Shown in pieces: positions 62,584 through 64,000 of a stretch of DNA of 64,000 bases (its first letter is position 1; each line of letters begins with the position of its first letter). The position numbers were made by a program, and so were the translations under genes. The notes below the pieces were generated by a model. That model was not told the origin of the DNA, did not search any database, and worked only from the letters and a program-made list of their open reading frames with translations. The stretch is taken from assembly GCF_009913235.1 (NCBI RefSeq), contig NZ_CP047897.1, forward strand, positions 1,240,001 through 1,304,000, in the 5' to 3' direction. The DNA comes from Nibribacter ruber. GTDB taxonomy: Bacteria; Bacteroidota; Bacteroidia; Cytophagales; Hymenobacteraceae.

Positions 62584-63615
62584 TCAATTAACCTGAATCA
62601 CAATCTTACCGAACGCACCCTGGTTTAGATGTTCGTATGCTTTCAAGGCATCTTCGAATGGATAGACTTTGTCAATCACTGGCTGTATTTTGAGCTGTTG
62701 GAATGCTTTGACCACATCTTCCAATGCTTTGCGGTGGCCTACGTTGATACCTTGCACACGTACACGTTTAGCGAGCAAGGTGAAAAGATTGACCTCGGCC
62801 ATCATGTCTTTCAGGAACCCGATGATGTAGATATTGCCCTGCAGTGCAACAGCCTCCAATGATTTATTCACGTTGTCACCGCCTACTACCTCCAGTATGT
62901 GTTGTACACCCTCACCGTTGGTCAGCTCTAGGACTTTCTTTTCCCAGTCCGGATTCTCCACGTAGTTGATCACATCAGTCGCTCCCAGTGATTTTATCTT
63001 TTCGGCTTTGGCATTGCTGCTGCTGGTGGCAATGACCCTTGCCCCGAGTGCCGCCGCAATTTGAACTGCCGATACCGACACCCCACCGGTACCCAGCACC
63101 AATACCGTATCACCGGCTTTAATATTACCGTACTCCACCAACGAGAACCATACCGTCAAAGCAGCAATAGGCAAACTGGCAGCCTCTTCATAGGTCATAT
63201 AGTCAGGTGCCTTCACCGTCGCATCTTCCTCCAAGAGTAGGTATTCCGCCAACCCGCCGTCTTTCGGACCGCCAAGTGCCGACGGCCCATAGTCCTGGTT
63301 GGGCGCCCCATCGAGCCACTTGATGAACATATGTGATATCACGCGGTCCCCGGCCTTGAATTTTGTTACGTTGTCCCCAATGGCAACCACCTCTCCTGCG
63401 GCATCAGATACTGGGATAAACGGTTCAGTCATCAGGTGCGGCAGATAAATCCCGTCAGCGACTGCCTTATCCCTGTAGTTGAGTGACACTGCTTTCACTT
63501 TGACTAAAACCTGACCTGGCCCAACGGTGGGGACAGGTAATTCTACCCGTTTGATGTTATCAAGCCCGGGACCTTGCCTTTGCCATGCTTTCATGGTCGA
63601 TTTGTGATTTCCCAT
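62584..63615 (-). CDS. Zinc-independent MDR alcohol dehydrogenase/quinone oxidoreductase-like protein
   Basis: 343-residue medium-chain dehydrogenase. N-terminal GroES-like domain (GPGQVLVKVKAVSLNYRDKAVADG, AAGEVVAIGDNVTKFKAGDRV) lacks the usual catalytic zinc cysteine after VKVKAV, as in quinone oxidoreductases. The NAD(P) motif is VLVLGTGGVSVSAVQIA. The natural start may be MKAWQRQGPG, seven residues inside. Substrate unknown. It follows a partial F420-reductase-like gene on the same strand, possibly one operon. Confidence 0.92.
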   Translation of the reverse strand: MGNHKSTMKAWQRQGPGLDNIKRVELPVPTVGPGQVLVKVKAVSLNYRDKAVADGIYLPHLMTEPFIPVSDAAGEVVAIGDNVTKFKAGDRVISHMFIKWLDGAPNQDYGPSALGGPKDGGLAEYLLLEEDATVKAPDYMTYEEAASLPIAALTVWFSLVEYGNIKAGDTVLVLGTGGVSVSAVQIAAALGARVIATSSSNAKAEKIKSLGATDVINYVENPDWEKKVLELTNGEGVQHILEVVGGDNVNKSLEAVALQGNIYIIGFLKDMMAEVNLFTLLAKRVRVQGINVGHRKALEDVVKAFQQLKIQPVIDKVYPFEDALKAYEHLNQGAFGKIVIQVN

Positions 63616-63703
63616 TGTATAATCTCTAAACTAATTCTTATTGGTTGACAAGCATTTTACTAGGTCAGGAAGCTGTAGTCCCCCCTGATGAGGTACATCC
63701 TCC

Positions 63704-64000
63704 TTAATTTTTTAAGCCCTTAGCTGAGGCCGAACGGTTTAAGGCGACAATTTCCTCGTGTGGGGGTATCGGGTCGACCTGGAAGTTATTAAGTTCAGCC
63801 ATGACAAAATCCCTTGCCGCGGGTGCCTTGCCCTTTTCGGCTCTGGCCAGCGCTTCTTTTAGCTCACCCGCGTTCAGTTCGGTGCAATAGGCGGGAGTGC
63901 CCGGCTCCTGTCTCCAGGACTCGGCAAGGATCCCGCCGCCCACAGCATCAAAGCCTGTCTGGTCTACCAGTCCTGCGGCTACTTTCTTGTGTTCCTCATT
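63704..64000 (-). CDS. NADPH-dependent F420 reductase-like protein (5' end cut by window)
   Basis: The last 99 residues are visible: VAAGLVDQTGFDAVGGGI, LAESWRQEPGTPAYCTELN, then a helical tail ending SASAKGLKN. The GFDAVxxGxLAESWRxxPGTP pattern matches the C-terminal part of NADP oxidoreductase/F420-dependent reductase-type Rossmann proteins. Bacteroidetes do not normally use F420, so the electron partner is probably another cofactor or the activity is different. The dinucleotide-binding half lies outside the window. Confidence 0.8.
   Translation of the reverse strand, partial: NEEHKKVAAGLVDQTGFDAVGGGILAESWRQEPGTPAYCTELNAGELKEALARAEKGKAPAARDFVMAELNNFQVDPIPPHEEIVALNRSASAKGLKN

Overview
The window looks like chromosomal DNA of a pigmented, aerobic Bacteroidota of the Cytophagales, most probably family Hymenobacteraceae (Rufibacter- or Pontibacter-like). 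This is inferred from type IX secretion sorting domains (T9SS type A and B), a Bacteroidetes-style three-gene succinate dehydrogenase, TAnnTTTG-type promoters, HYC_CC_PP and carboxypeptidase-regulatory/TonB proteins, a menaquinone-type polyprenyl synthase and a C40 xanthophyll cluster. There is no rRNA, CRISPR array, prophage or insertion sequence. One tRNA-Leu(CAA) is present.

Layout. 1-9.5 kb: the end of a PaaN-type aldehyde dehydrogenase, a secreted subtilisin, aconitase, a thioredoxin-fold lipoprotein, a frameshifted zinc-peptidase lipoprotein and a rhodanese. 9.6-12.3 kb: two DinB-like proteins and two AT-rich lipoprotein genes set between palindromes like a small cassette array. 12.5-18.2 kb: polyprenyl synthase, an alpha/beta hydrolase overlapping folK, a WbpM/CapD-type sugar dehydratase and fabD. 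18.4-25.7 kb: a gliding/T9SS type B adhesin, sdhCAB and an FMN reductase. 25.7-26.5 kb: non-coding. 26.5-42.3 kb: one minus-strand division and cell wall (dcw) operon read mraZ-rsmH-ftsL-ftsI-murE-mraY-[IVS gene]-murD-ftsW-murG-murC-ftsQ-ftsA-ftsZ. 42.3-42.6 kb: its control region, with a full promoter, three MraZ boxes and a cluster of DnaA boxes. 42.6-48 kb: a probable metal (copper) handling set (HYC_CC_PP protein, TonB receptor, HMA protein) and an M1 peptidase. 48.1-55.5 kb: a carotenoid cluster (crtW, ispH, lycopene cyclase, an unknown gene, crtB, crtI, crtZ) with an ECF sigma factor and a CarH/LitR-like B12-binding MerR regulator. 55.9-64 kb: enoyl-CoA hydratase, ComEC, PhoH, SAM hydrolase, a monooxygenase-fold protein, hscB, tRNA-Leu, an MDR oxidoreductase and a partial F420-reductase-like protein.

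The most striking feature is a family of 38-bp near-perfect palindromes (arm CGTTTTTGGCCTGTTTTC). I count 21 clear copies, mostly at 3' ends of genes and often sharing the T-tract of a terminator. Two copies lie inside comEC in different reading frames, which is possible because the palindrome has no stop codon in any of six frames. Weaker look-alikes lie in murE and murC. Other notable items are a four-helix-bundle (IVS-type) gene bounded by a 30-bp inverted repeat between mraY and murD, the MraZ/DnaA control region, and the CarH-sigma-carotenoid module. Frameshifts at homopolymers (murG, the zinc peptidase) suggest sequencing error or decay.
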